DNA of 64,000 bases from Trichobilharzia regenti (lineage: Eukaryota; Platyhelminthes; Trematoda; Strigeidida; Schistosomatidae), in contig OX235270.1 in the NCBI GenBank assembly GCA_944472135.2, positions 42,656,352-42,720,351 on the forward strand. Reading direction: 5' to 3'. A program made the position numbers and the translations under genes. Position 1 is the first letter of the stretch, and every line of letters begins with the position of its first letter. The notes under the pieces were generated by a model. The model searched no databases. It was not told the origin of the DNA and saw only the letters and a program-made list of their open reading frames with translations. Shown piece by piece: positions 31,471 through 43,478 of this stretch.

Positions 31471-33072
31471 TTATTATTGATTATTATTATTGTATCCTTT
31501 AGTTCCTAGAGGAACATAGGGCTTCAGCTGCGCACCTCCATTGACTTCGGTTTTCTGACAACTTTTTCACCCTGCTCCAGGTCTGTCCACATGCTTTCAT
31601 CTCCTGCTCGCATGACCTCCTCCAAGTCACCCTTGGACGACCAACTCGCCGCCTCCCTTTCGGGTTCCACTCGAGCGAGGGCTTGTCTAGTGATGTCACT
31701 TGATGGTTTCCTCAGCGTATGGCCAATCCATCTCCATTTCTTTCTGCCTATTTGTTTCACAATCGGTTCCTGATTGGTTCGCTCCCAGAGATCCCTGTTG
31801 CTGATCTTTTCTGGCCATCTGATCTTGAGTATTGAGCGGAGACAGTTGTTAATGAAGGTTTGAAGTTTGTTTGAGATGCTCTTTATGACTCGCCAAGTCT
31901 CTGATCGGTATAGTAGCACTGACTTCACATTGGAGTTGAAAATCCGGATCTTATTTTTGATGCTGAGTGCTGTTGACCTCCACACAGATTTGAGAGTAAT
32001 GAAAGCTTGTCTTGCTTTTCCGATTCTGGCTTTGATGTCCTCGTCAGTTCCGCCCGTAGTTGAGACGATGCTTCCCAGGTAGGTGAAGGAGGTTGTTTCT
32101 TTCAGGTTCTTCCCATTTATGCTTATTGTGGTCTGTTGGTGTTGTTGATGTTGGCTAGGAATCTTCATCATCTCTGTTTTATCTATGTTCACGTGAAGTC
32201 CTATCTTTGATGCTTCTTCTGCCAACTTGTTACTTTTCACTTGCATATCTTCCAGTTTATGGGAAATCAGACATATATCATCGGCGAAATCCAGATCCTC
32301 CAAGTCTTTTGTGTCAGTCCATTTTATGCCTGTTCCCTCGTTGGTTGCCGTTGTCTGTCGCATTATCCAATCAATTGCACTCAGGAAGATCATTGGTGAT
32401 AGTAGACAGCCTTGCCTCACTCCCGTCCTCACTTCAAAGGCTTCCGTAAGTTTCCCGTTGTGGATTACTTGGCATGCAGCATTGTCGTATAACTGTTGGA
32501 TGAGGTGTATAATTGTCGATTTGCTTTGCTTTGCTTTCGACTATTACGCTACATTTTGCTCATTAATAAAAACTTTTATTACTGTAAAAATTTATGCAAA
32601 GAGTTTGCGGAAATTATCACAATTATTAACCTTTCGAACACTGAATCCAAAAAATACAATCTTATTGACAGATAATACACATAACCCACTGTTTGGATTT
32701 GTGGAATTTTTAAACATAAACACATCTATAATTGTATATATTGTTGGATTTATATGTTCAAGTTGCTCCAAGTCAGTGAGTTTATGGTTAAGATATCATT
32801 TTAGTTAACAATACTGAACTATATTGCATGTTGTCTTATTGTATAGTTGTCGTCGCTTTTTGCCCTTTTTTCTGTGAACTGTTTCCTTTGTTGATGTTGT
32901 TCTCATTGTTTGTCCGTTATTTTCTGATTTTGAGGGGAGCAACCCAAAAAGTTGCTGCTCTCTAAACTTTTACTTAATGTAATCATTCTTTTCTCAGGCG
33001 TGAGGCTAGCAACCCCACCCTGTAAACAAAAATTGCTAAAGAAACTTCAGTATGATGAACCTCCTTGCACCA
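31471..33072 (-). mobile_element. Nested RTE-1 insertion with inverted 5' segment (twin-priming structure)
   Basis: The 12-bp AAAGGCAAATCA flanks it at 31459-31470 and 33073-33084. The first segment, 31471-32520, is the RTE-1 3' part in minus orientation, from the TTATT tail to mid-RT. The second, 32521-33072, is the RTE-1 leader and first codons in plus orientation, ending at the ATGAACCTCCTTGCACC start region. The leader's 5' end faces the internal junction and its internal end faces the target duplication. This is the arrangement produced by twin priming. Confidence 0.85.
31500..32432 (-). pseudogene. RTE-1 RT C-terminal half in nested copy
   Basis: It reads GVRQGCLLSP, DFADDICLISHKLEDMQ, GLHVNIDKTEMMKIP, FTYLGSIVSTTGG and SKLQTFINNCLRS-like sequence. 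A 4-bp difference near 31675 ('gagcgagg' where copies A and 40.1 kb have 'gagg') shifts the frame of the basic C-terminus relative to them; both versions are present in the window. The protein lacks endonuclease and N-terminal RT. Confidence 0.8.
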
Positions 33073-34297
33073 AAAGGCAAATCATGTTCTGACCAAATTG
33101 CAACTCCACGAATCATCACCACAGAACAAAGCATGGAGTGGCAATCAAACCTCTACCTCAACTTTACAGACTTACACTTTTAGAAGGCCTTCGACAGCGT
33201 TGACTGCGAAGTAATTTGGAAATTACTCGAGTACTATGGCGTACCCGAAATATTCATCAACCTTATTCAACAGCTGTACAACAAAGACACATGTCAAGTG
33301 ATCCACAACGGAAAACTCAGAGAGGCGTTTGGAGTAAACAAAGGAGTCAGACAAGGGTGATTATTATCACCCACGATGATATTCCTAATTGTGGTGGACT
33401 GGATTATGCATCACACAGTGGGAAACGAGAAGACAGGAATATCCTGGACCGACGTGAAGAACCTAGAAGACCTGGATTTCGCGCGTGGATGATTTATGTG
33501 TGATGTCACTGTCACAAAATCGAAGACTTACAAGCGAAAACCAACAAACTGGTCGAAGAAGCAGGTAGTGAAGACAGGACTCCAGGTAAACATAGACAAC
33601 ACGGAGGTTATGAAAATGACCAACCAACAACAGCAACAACATCCAACGTCAATCACCATCAACGGGAGGGATTTGAAAGAGGTTACTTCATTCACTCACT
33701 TATCTAGGGAGCATTGTCTCAACTACAAGCAGTCGGAAAGGACGAGGATGTCAAATTGAGAATCGGGAAGGCGAGAAACACATTCATCAACCTGAAACCA
33801 ATCTGGAAATCTTCATCACTCAGCATCACCAACAAAATTCGGATTTTCAATAGAAACGTCAGGTCAGTCAATTCTTCTATACGGATCAGAAACTTGGCGA
33901 GTCACAAAGACGTTCATCAACAACTGTCTTCGCTCTATACTGAAGATCAGATGGCCGGAAAGAATCACCAACAAGGAGTTATGGGGACAAACAAAACAAG
34001 AACCAATCAATCGCCCAACAAATATGCAGAAGAAAGTGGAGATGGATCGGACACTCACTGAGGAGACCGCTGGGTGACATCGCGCGAGCGTCAGGCCATT
34101 GCTCGAGTGGAACCCGAAAGGGAAGCGGCGTGTGGGACGTCAGCGCAAGTGTGACATGGGGGAGATCGTGTGAAGAGGATTTGAAACAGTATGGAATAAC
34201 ATGGATGCAGGTGAAAAGTACAGCAGAGGACAGAAGCAAGTGGAGACGTTCAGTTGAAGCCCTATGTTCCACTAGGAACCCAAGGGAATAATAATAA

Positions 34298-34780
34298 TAA
34301 AGAGGCTTTTTGTTTATAGATAGTGAGTTGTCCTTTTCCGCCTTATTCGTCATGTGTTTCTTTTTAAATTTTTCGGGATAGCTATTTTCGATCAAAGTAT
34401 CATATACAATGCTTAATTCATCTTCAGTTGCTTCTTCTGAGCATATAGCCCTAACTCTGTGGCTAAGGGTCTTCACTAAATTTCTTTTGTCCTTGATAGG
34501 AACGAAGCTGTGAAAATGTGTATATTGTCCTGTCTATGTACTTTTTCTTTGCGAATTCGTTTTTATACTACCATCTGGTTTTCTTGTAAGGAGGACATCC
34601 AGGAAGTTAATTCTCTTTTGAGATTCGCACGTGAATTTCATAACCGAATGTACTTCATTGAATTCAGTAATTATTGTACTCCTATCTGAATTATTATCAC
34701 AAAGAATATATTATCCATATACCGGCAATAGAATGAGAACTTACTTACAAAGTTGTTTGTTAATCGCTGATCCACTTGAG
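34298..34780 (-). pseudogene. Penelope-like element copy 2b: RT C-terminal part
   Basis: The minus strand reads ITEFNEVHSVMKFTCESQKR, INFLDVLLTRKPDGSIKTNS, TWTGQYTHFHSFVPIKDKRN, LVKTLSHRVRAICSEEATED and ENSYPEKFKKKHMTNKA. It runs straight into RTE-2 copy C and resumes at 29785. It starts immediately after the GIY-YIG end of copy 2a, so 2a and 2b are arranged head-to-tail. Confidence 0.75.
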
Positions 34781-36130
34781 GACCACGCTTCTAGGAATTC
34801 TATGGCACTTTTGGTGTTTTGTTCTGCTTAAAATTTCTTTATTATCCCAATCAAATTGGTGTCCATAACTATCTACATGGATTCATATGAAAGAGAAGTT
34901 ATCATGACTTTTAACAGCTAATTTGTGTCCTTGGATTCAGATTCGAAGAAGATGCTCACTTTGACTGATGTAATGTCTGTTACAGTTCATACAATTTATT
35001 TTGTAAATGGTATTAATTTGATCTTTTTTTTCTGTTGGATCTTTCGGTTTGCAGAATATCGAATGAAGTGATTGGACTGGCTCGCGTGCTATATCTAAAC
35101 GGTTTTAATATTTTAGCTGTTATTTCGGAAACATGTTTTATACATGGTGAATGAATTTTCTTGTGATCTTTGGAGTTCGCTTGTTGTTAGTGTTATGACT
35201 CAAGTTTGAATTCTTTTTGATAGAATTGTGAGGATATGCATTCTTTTTGAAGACGATGACTAGGTATTCTTCCTCCATTCCCTTTAACACGGGAGTGCCA
35301 CAGTTTGTTTGAACTCGTTTAAACAATGTCTGCACACGGTTTCTTCTATGGGTAATTGGGTTATTACTACAATAGTTGAGTATTTGGTCTGTGTGCATTG
35401 ATTTTCTATATACTTGTGTTTCTAAATTTCCTGTTTTACTTCTCTTGATTAAGAAATAGAAAAATTGGATTTTGTTGTCTAATTCTGCTTTTCTTGTGAA
35501 TTTGATGTCTTCATTTATGTTGTTCATTAATTTATGGGTATATACCAAATCATTTCATTTAACTATTACATATGTATTATCAACGTAATGTACTGAGAGT
35601 TTTGGCTTAATTATAGGTAGAGCCATTAATTCTAATCATTGAATGACAGCTTCAGCTATTAATCCTGATATGGGTAGTCCTGTTGATGTTCATGTTATCT
35701 GTTCGTATCTTTGAGTATTGAATTGGAAGTGGGTTGTAGGACATAATTTTATTACTTCTATCCAAGTCGAACATTGTGTTTTTGTGTTGTCATCGCTATA
35801 GAGCAGTTGTTGCATAGTTTCTTTCGCTACTTTTAGATTAATTGAAGTATATAGTGCTGTGACATCAAACGACACCATTATTTCATTGTCTTCTACTTGA
35901 ATGTTTTTGATTTTCTCTAAAAATTGGATTGACGAATTGATAGAATGGTCGCATGATTCTGTTAGGTATTGTAATTTCCTGAAAACTTCTTTAGATAGAT
36001 TATAAGTTGGTGTTTCTGGCAGCGAAACCATTGGTCGTAAGAGAATGTTTGGTTTGTGTAGTTTCGGTCTACCAGTATTTGCGTTGATGTCTCTTGTTGC
36101 GTTGACTGGATGAGCTACCTTGGAGTGATG
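34781..36130 (-). pseudogene. Penelope-like element copy 2a: RT and GIY-YIG endonuclease
   Basis: From 36031 down: FRKLQYLTESCDHSINSSIQ, the RT motif MVSFDVTALYTSINLKVAKE, a gap where stops occur (35550-35690), then the open frame 35138-35548 with FFYFLIKRSKTGNLETQVYR and HRRNRVQTLFKRVQ. The GIY-YIG domain is at about 35010-34790: TIYKINCMNCNRHYISQSEH and a later QFDWDNKEILSRTK. Two stops interrupt the endonuclease. This domain order defines Penelope-like elements. Confidence 0.8.
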
Positions 36131-37019
36131 AGTGGGTTCGCATATCGGACTTACACCCCCAAAAAATACACTGGCTGTTATGAATGCTGCTAAAGGTCCT
36201 ATGCTTGTGAGAAAGGTTGCTTGGATAACGGTTAAAGTAAGAGCAAGTATCTTCGCAGTCTAATTAGCGCATAATGTTTCTGGTGTCTGAAAGGGGAGTT
36301 ATTTTGTTGATAGATAGCAGTATAACAACAGCAATGTATTTCTGTCAAATGATTACCAAGCCAGTTATGCCGCGTCTCAGCTCTTATGTAGCTTTATGAG
36401 TTATCATAACTATCTAAGCTGTCGATATTCGCATCTGTTTTTCTGCTTCACCAATTGTACATTTATTTTTCATAGTGTTTTCGTGACATTTTATTGATTG
36501 TAAAGTAATAATGAAAGACATTTTTCGACATTTGGTAAATATAACTTTTTCTGAAGATACTACTAACTAATTTCCACACGGATAATTAATATACATTTCT
36601 TTCAAGCAATGTAGTTCGAATATAAACCGCACGCATACTATTTACTTGATGCATTATGCATAACTACTATCACCTGTTACAACGAAACCATTAGTGGATT
36701 TTATTTTAAGGTTAATAGGTAGTTATATATTTCTAAAATTCAATGTTAATCTTACTCCAAGGTCATTTACGAACTACATTATCGATTATCATTAAGTACT
36801 ATTCATTTACAAATACTACTTTATCCTTTTGGTAAATTAACATAAATAAGTTAATACTGGTTGTGTGTGCTGGAAATAAAAGCACACGTACCTTTAGAAG
36901 CTTTTAAATAACTGTATTTCCACATGCCTTTAAAATTTGAACAATAATAGCGAGTAGTAGGCGCATAGCGTGTGCACGGAATGCAAATAGAAAAAATATC
37001 TAAAGTATAATGGTATTTT
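36131..37019. other. No gene recognised
   Basis: AT-rich stretch between Penelope-like copy 2a and RTE-2 copy E. Confidence 0.4.
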
Positions 37020-37800
37020 CTAACCTCGCCTAGTTAACTAGCTCGCTAGTTTTCTAGCCTATCCCAAGACCGCGTAAAGAAACGGGGTTGGGCGTAGGGT
37101 AGCGACTTCACACCACTGAGCTTATCAAACCGCTAGAGAATTTTCAACGTGCAGAGAATATATTAAAAATACAAAAAACTTTGAACAAAAATCTTACAAT
37201 TCGCTGGAATCAGAGAGGCGAAATGACGCGGGACAGTAGAAGCCTCCAAGAAGCCAATCAACCGATTTGTCTACTACCGATGAAAGCAGGAATCATAATG
37301 GGGAAGTGGAATGTTGTGGGAAGGCTGCCCAGGTAGCCGGAGATATGCCATAGAAGTGCTGGGTATGGATGGTGGATTATCAAAATAGTCAACTAGAGAG
37401 TCAGTCAGGCAGTTGACTGAGAAGTAATTTGGAAACTACTTCGACACTAGGGCGTGCAGCATCTAAGACTTTATCAACCCTTTTCTACAGCTGGCTATAT
37501 GACAATGCCACCTGTCAAGTAATTCACAACAGAAAACTCAGCAAGACATTCGAAGTGAACACAGAAGTAAGACAAGACTACCTATTATCACTGATGATAT
37601 TCTTAATTGTGGTGGACTGGATTATGCATCGGACTGTGGGGAGCGAGGGGACAGGAGTACGCTGGACCACCGATAATAAGACTCTAGATGATCTGGATTT
37701 CGCAAATGATTTATGTCTAATATCACACAAACTCGAAGACTTGCAAGCGAAAACTAACAAACTGGTTGAAGAGGTAGCGAAAACAGGACTGCAGGAGAAG
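37020..37800 (+). mobile_element. RTE-2 copy E, diverged and heavily deleted
   Basis: The leader matches copies B and D from 'ctagctcgctagttttctag' onward. A short relic of the endonuclease start follows. Most of the endonuclease and N-terminal RT are missing. RT resumes near 37410 with a broken VIWKLL-type segment and, at 37610-37800, VGSEGTGVRW, LDDLDFANDLCLISHKLEDL and VAKTGLQ. FADD has become FAND. It stops abruptly near 37800 without a tail. Confidence 0.75.
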
Positions 37801-38455
37801 TGTCAAAAACTACTATTAACTGTTCATTTTCATTCATGTTATCGTTTTCACCTTTAATGTCCTCTAATATAATCCAGGTTTAGTTAGAAGGTAGTGTGGT
37901 ACTGATTTGTTCTATTCGATACAATTGATTGGAGAGTTTTCTTCTCTTTTCGCTTTTTGAATGTGCACCCATACAATGGAGGAAATCAGGTTAGAAACGA
38001 GCTACAAATAATCCGGTACATATTAATGACAATGAACAGGTGAACGGGATTTTAGAGGACTTCTGAAAAAAACTTACTCAAAACTTCCAAAGTCTTTCTA
38101 AGAGTTTTAAATAATTAAGTGTACAGTGACTTTGTTTTTTCTATTTGTACAGTTGATCTCGTACTGTGTTTGTGTGAGGAAGTCATAAATAAACACGCCA
38201 AGCATTCCTTTATGTGTTTGAGTAATGTCGTTGAATAATAAGACTTAAGATTTCATTATTTCTCAATACTTTTGAATTTTTTTTCATGCTAAGTTTAGAC
38301 GCAAGTAAAGTTCACATTTTGTTTTTGTCCGACTCAACAAGCGTAAACATTTCTGTATTCAATTTTATAGGATGTCTGATGTTTTTCTTAACTAAGCACA
38401 CTTTAACTCGATTTTTGTAGCTAAGCGATAACAATGAAAAATCCGTTTATACCTT
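37801..38455. other. No gene recognised
   Basis: AT-rich, no supported feature. Confidence 0.4.
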
Positions 38456-39860
38456 AGTGAATAAAGAAAACAAAAGACAATTCAGCGAAGAATATTTTCT
38501 TTATCGACGGAATCATCTTCAGAGACTCTACAGTCGTCTTCATATTTACGAAAAATGTATAGTAGTCTATTATTGAGTAATGGGGGGGGTGATATAATTG
38601 ATATAATTACTCAGAAGTGGCTTTAGAAGTAAAAAATAAAAGTTGTAAATTACGTGGTACTCAATGGTAAAAATTTAGAAATTTGATTAGGTTAACATTG
38701 TTATTGAGTGAGAAGAAAGGTAGTTGAATGTCAATTTAACAGGTGTAAAGACGGTGAGAAAATGAACAAAAGGAACATAAGAGAGTGATAATAGTGAATT
38801 AATTATTGAACTAAAAGTAAGATTAAAGAATTAAAAACCAAAAAATTACAGCGAATGACTAGTGAAGAGTTTAAGACCATGGTAGAATAAGAGACTGGAC
38901 AAACCTTTTCTGTATACAGAGTTCGGAGTTGTATTGACGAATAATCAACGCCTCCACTATAACGCTAATGCCGAAACTAGACGCTCTTTTTACCATTTGG
39001 CTTCACCTTGTAGATAATCTTGAAAGACGACTCTGGTGGAGCTACGTAACTTAAGTTCACCAAGTGCCCGAGAATTGAGCTAGTAGCATTGTCCTACTGC
39101 TAACCATACCGGATAATGTTCAGAGATACGTTTGGGAAGTGTCCGCTTTGTGCGGCCAATACAACTAGCTCCGCAGGAGCAGATGAATTTATAAACACAC
39201 GTCGAAATGACCCAAAGTGGCAGTTTATCCTTCATTGATCATTTGTCGGCTGTGGAAATTGATCCCTAGCTCAGCCCCGAAGAATGCTTTTCTCAGTGAT
39301 CCATATAAGCGGTTCTTCAGGATCTCAACAGCGGTATCACCTTTAAATTCGACGTTCATAAATACAAGTTTCTTCGGCACCGTCTGGGTTCTTTCAGGCT
39401 TCTACTTTACCTTCATGTTTTTCTCGGTGAATATCCATTTTCCTTGAGGACTTGTCTGACTCGCTCTAGTTCCCCGTCAATCGTATTACTGGTACATATC
39501 CTTCTTATACTTAAGGATACGGAATGGATCAAATTTCTCTTTCTTCTCAAAAGGATGCAACTATGAAAATTCGTGTATTGACAATTCTATGTTGATTTCT
39601 TGTAGATCGGTGTTTGAAGAGAACCATCAGATCTCCTTTTTAGAAAAACATCCAAAAACGGAATTCCGAGTTCATCTCTGATTCCGACGTGCACTGAATG
39701 GCATGATGGCAGTTGTTGAACTCCTCAGATATCATTTCGATGTTAGTATTTTCGTCATATGTGATGAAAGTATCATCCATGTCTCTTTGGTACATATGGA
39801 AACTATCGTGACATACCAATCTCTAGACTTGCCAAAGAGCAGTTTAAAAGTAAAGGATCA
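38456..39860 (-). pseudogene. Penelope-like element copy 3: RT end, GIY-YIG and 3' region
   Basis: From about 39450 down the minus strand gives KLVFMNVEFKGDTAVEILKN, RLYGSLRKAFFGAELGINFH and then CVYKFICSCGASCIGRTKRT, LPKRISEHYPVWL, the GIY-YIG start. Downstream (38930-38456) is a likely 3' UTR. It resembles the stretch at 45290-45640: both contain a 'cagcgaagaa-attttcttt' core. Numerous stops make it a dead copy. Confidence 0.6.
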
Positions 39861-40120
39861 GAGTGACCATGAATAATAATAATACAACGTTACATAATCA
39901 ACGGAACCCTGATGCTATCGCCAGCCTGGAGTGAAGCATAACATCAAATACTCGTATTGTGTTAGTTTATTACCAAAATGTGAACCAAAACGTATTTCTG
40001 CCAAACTGTTAGCACGGGCGGTGAGATATGAAGATTCAGTCTCTCCAACATGTTCTATAAACTAGATATTTGATACTAACCAAAATTAAGGATTGCATCA
40101 CTGCATATTTATTAGTACAT

Positions 40121-41011
40121 TATTATTATTATTATTATTGTATCCTTTAGTTCCTAGAGGAACATAGGGCTTCAGCTGCGCACCTCCATTGACTTCGGTT
40201 TTTTGACAACTTTTTCACCCTGCTCCAGGTCTGCCCACATGCTTTCATCTCCTCTTCACATGACCTCCTCCAAGTCACCCTTGGACGACCAACTCGCCGC
40301 CTCCCTTTCGGGTTCCACTCGAGGGCTTGTCTAGTGATGTCACTTGTTGGTTTCCTCAGCGTATGGCCAATCCATCTCCATTTCTTTCTGCCTATTTGTT
40401 TCACAATCGGTTCCTGATTGGTTCGCTCCCAGAGATCCCTGTTGCTGATCTTTTCTGGCCATCTGATCTTGAGTATTGAGCGGAGACAGTTGTTAATGAA
40501 GGTTTGAAGTTTGTTTGAGATGCTCTTTATGACTCGCCAAGTCTCTGATCCGTATAGTAGCACTGACTTCACATTGGAGTTGAAAATCCGGATCTTATTT
40601 TTGATGCTGAATGCTGTTGACCTCCACACAGATTTGAGAGTAATGAAAGCTTGTCTTGCTTTTCCGATTCTGGCTTTGATGTCCTCGTCAGTTCCGCCTG
40701 TAGTTGAGACGATGCTTCCCAGGTAGGTGAAGGAGGTTGTTTCTTTCAGGTTCTTCCCATTTATGCTTATTGTGGTCTGTTGTTGCTGTTGATGTTGGCA
40801 AGGAATCTTCATCATCTCTGTTTTATCTATGTTCACGTGAAGTCCTATCTTTGATGCTTCTTCTGCCAATTTGTTACTTTTCATTTGCATATCTTCCAGT
40901 TTATGGGAAATCAGACATATATCATCGGCGAAATCCAGATCCTCCAAGTCTTTTGTGTCAGTCCATTTTATGCCTGTTCCCTCGTTGGTTGACGTTGTCT
41001 GTCGCATTATC
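40121..41011 (-). mobile_element. RTE-1, 5'-truncated copy
   Basis: It is nearly identical to copy A over 1310-2190, including the TTATT-type tail and the same 4-bp state at the basic C-terminus. It is truncated in RT just after the DWIMRQ region ('gtcgcattatc'). The coding part, open from 41049 to 40147, has DFADDICLISHKLEDMQ and the whole C-terminus. A possible short target duplication GTACAT (40115-40120 and 41018-41023) would leave six untemplated bases at the 5' junction. Confidence 0.85.
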
Positions 41012-41295
41012 GAAAGGTACATGCTAACTAGTAAAAACACAGTCCTCATATTTTAAAATAACTATATAATTAGCTGTGTTTTATCAATACTGCTTGCTTG
41101 CTGGTGTAACCAGGAATCTTTGCCTTCTCATTTTAAGAGCAGTATTCGAGTGATCAGCTGTGTATTGTCGTGTGTTAAAGTATCAGTTAGAACAAACCCG
41201 ATCTTATTATATTATCACGGATACAACAAAACTACTGCTAGTTAACGCAGAACTTTGCATAGAGATGCGATTATTAAAATTTCCTCTTCTGTAAA
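41012..41295. other. No gene recognised
   Basis: Short stretch between RTE-1 and the chimeric SINE; nothing supported. Confidence 0.4.
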
Positions 41296-41503
41296 TTCTT
41301 TTTTCTTTTCCTACACGTTCCCAGTAGAACCTAGGGCTTCAAGCCAGTGGCTTGAAGATTCTGTAGAAGTGTTTTTTTTATTTTTACAGGATGGAGTTGC
41401 TAGCCCCATGCCCAACCTTTCCTCTTTACCAGCATTATTTCTGGCTTAGCAATGTAAAGGAGTGCGTCGGCCGGGGATCGAACCCCGGACCATATGCATG
41501 CAA
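41296..41503 (-). mobile_element. Chimeric tRNA-RTE SINE, family S-I, head truncated
   Basis: Read on the minus strand: the B-box half of a tRNA-like head (GGGGTTCGATCCCCGG), then 'gctggtaaagagg', 'gttgggcat', 'ggctagcaactccatcctgt' and 'ctacagaatcttcaa', matching the RTE-2 leader. It then goes directly to 'gaagccctaggttctactgg', which matches the RTE 3' end ('gaagccctatgttccactag'). The A-box half is missing. Confidence 0.75.
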
Positions 41504-41519
41504 AATTAATAGTAGGTAA

Positions 41520-41840
41520 TTACAAATATAGAAGGAATGGATGGTTTTATGTAAGTGTTTAGGGTATAGAAAATAGGACTAGGAGTGAACAAATCTTCCT
41601 AATTGTGAATTATTACCAGCTATGCAACGAAGTTTCCAAGCGCTGACATTTAACATCCTGAGGACGGCATTGGGGTAATCTATACCTCCTCCTTATGTGG
41701 TCCAGACCAAAGTGCACTGATGTCATGGACTTGATCTGCTCACAGTCTAACTACTTGAGCTAAGACTGTGCATTAATGAAGTTGGCGGGTTCAGTATGAG
41801 TCGCGTATGCCCCCCGACTATAAACAACTGATGAAGATTC
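41520..41840 (+). repeat. Interspersed repeat R1, copy 1
   Basis: It shares long blocks with 47660-47960, for example 'ggggtaatctatacctcctc' and 'tgtggtccaga-caaagtgca', preceded by 'acatttaacatcctgaggac'. It does not encode a protein. The family is not recognised. Confidence 0.65.
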
Positions 41841-43204
41841 AGATTCTCATAAATTGATTCACATTTCTTACCTAGAAATCAGTGTATGAAGAAAAGTTAC
41901 TTATTACGCACCTCCACCAAGGGAATACAACTATTAATATACCTTAATTAAACCATATGTGGGCAGCACAGACTAAACTCATTATGCGTGAAATCACCGA
42001 TCAAAATTCGTCTTCAAAAGTTGCGTGTATGTCTTCATAACTTCTCTTTCTGTTGTATTTAGTGTGATCACTAATGTTGAACCATTAGGAACATTGAAAT
42101 CAAGCTGAATGGAAAGCTACGCCCAAAGATTATAACGATAAAGTTACGTGTTTTGAACGATAAGGAGTTCCTATTCTAAAGTGATTGTTTTAATTTTGAT
42201 AATGGAAAATACAAGAAAGATAAGGCATAATTTCTATGGATATTTTGAGCTGTATCTACAGAACTCAACGGCCACTAATCGTAAGATTTCTTCGACAATA
42301 ACTAGAAAGCCTTGGTTCTCCAAGCAGATACTAAATCAGAAAATCTAGGATACATATCAGCGCAATATGATACCTGGCTTCCCAATAACTTTTGGTAATA
42401 TTATTGATTGATAATTTACTGTTTCAGAAAGTTTGTGATTAAATTATCTAGGTCATAATTTGAAATAAATGCCAATCCACTGATTATAGAATAACAGTAA
42501 GTAATATTTTATTGGGGTTCTTACTTCATGTACTGGTACACATTCGGTGGAATCTTATGTGATTAAAACAGTCTACCATGAGTAGCTGTTATGACTGCAC
42601 TAAGAACCAACCCAGTCAAGCCCTAGCAATTAAACAGCCAGTCGTTTGCATCACCGTTACATGAAAAGTACACAGTGCAACACATAACTGTGGTAGTTTC
42701 ATTACTATCTACACACTTTGAATACCTGGATAAGATTATGACCAATAAATTCTGCTTAAAACGACATTAGTAAATACACAATATGTAACACTGTGATTTT
42801 TCAAATGAAAATATCTGATTATAAAATATATACTCAACTTCATTGTTTATATGAGAAATAGGGTGATAAGAACTAATTTCTCTGTTTGAATGTATGTTTT
42901 AGTCTCTTTGATCAGATCGTCGTTAAAGCTGTATTACGAACAGATGTAAATCACTTCTGCTAAATATAGATTGTTATCAGGCTCTGCAGCTTATTAAGAA
43001 GTTACATAACTGTTCAGCTACTGTTTGAAATTACAATGTGTGAGCAGTCAACAATTTCTTGAACTTAAACCCAAAAACGTCCTAATTAAACCAGTAGGAT
43101 GGGAAGTAATAACAACTTTTTCATCTCAAACTACACAAAATATCTACTAAATCATTACTAGTTTTCAAAGATTTCTTTAGCTGAAAGTTGGTGTCAGTAG
43201 ACAA
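41841..43204. other. No gene recognised
   Basis: AT-rich stretch without recognisable coding or repeat features. Confidence 0.45.
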
Positions 43205-43214
43205 AAAAGGGTGT

Positions 43215-43478
43215 TATTATTATATTTTTTAGTTTATTCCTTTACGTTTTGAGTGGAACAAACACATGACTTCAAGCTATAGATTTGAAGTTTCAGTAGC
43301 AGTGGGTTTTTTTATTTTCACGGAGTGAGGTTACTAGCCGTACGCCCAAACTTCCCTCTTTACCAAACTTACTACCGGCTTAGCGAGTTTTAGCAGTGAG
43401 CCGGTTGGGAATCAAACCTTGGATTGCTTGCGTGGTTGGCGAGCAATCTACCACTGAACCACCAACGTACTCGTGTAA
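43215..43478 (-). mobile_element. Chimeric tRNA-RTE SINE, family S-I, complete head
   Basis: The minus strand starts with a tRNA-like head: A-box TGGTTCAGTGG and B-box GGTTTGATTCC at tRNA spacing. A ~95-nt body follows with 'ggtaaagaggga', 'gggcgt', 'ggctagtaacctcac' and 'ctactgaaacttcaa', aligned with the RTE-2 leader at about 20395-20490. The 3' end has 'gaagtcatgtgtttgttccact', a diverged version of the RTE terminus, and an A-rich/TAATAAT tail. Confidence 0.75.

Larger units (their letters stand above)
29786..34297 (+). mobile_element. RTE-2 copy C, 5'-truncated, carrying a nested RTE-1 insertion
   Basis: It begins at the endonuclease start (AKIRMGTWNVRTMYETGKAA) without the 5' leader and ends with the AATAATAATAATAA tail at 34297. 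It carries the same ~95-nt replacement of the RT N-terminal region as copies B and D (31152-31247) and the same downstream frameshift after KKGD. The RTE-1 insertion at 31471-33072 splits it. After that the RT resumes at 33085 with the same stops as copy B ('gacaagggtga', 'cacttttagaag'). No clear target duplication is visible. Flanks are Penelope-like on both sides. Confidence 0.85.

Noticed and set aside
36601..37019. 5' part of RTE-2 copy E extending further left
   Set aside because: Similarity to the RTE-2 leader starts near 37020. Nothing upstream matches copies B or D.
40115..41023. Firm target duplication GTACAT around the truncated RTE-1
   Set aside because: Only six bases match and six unexplained bases lie between element and repeat. 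It is kept as a possibility only.
43395..43478. A functional tRNA gene
   Set aside because: A and B boxes are present, but the sequence runs into RTE-derived body, and the acceptor arm and anticodon arm do not pair convincingly.
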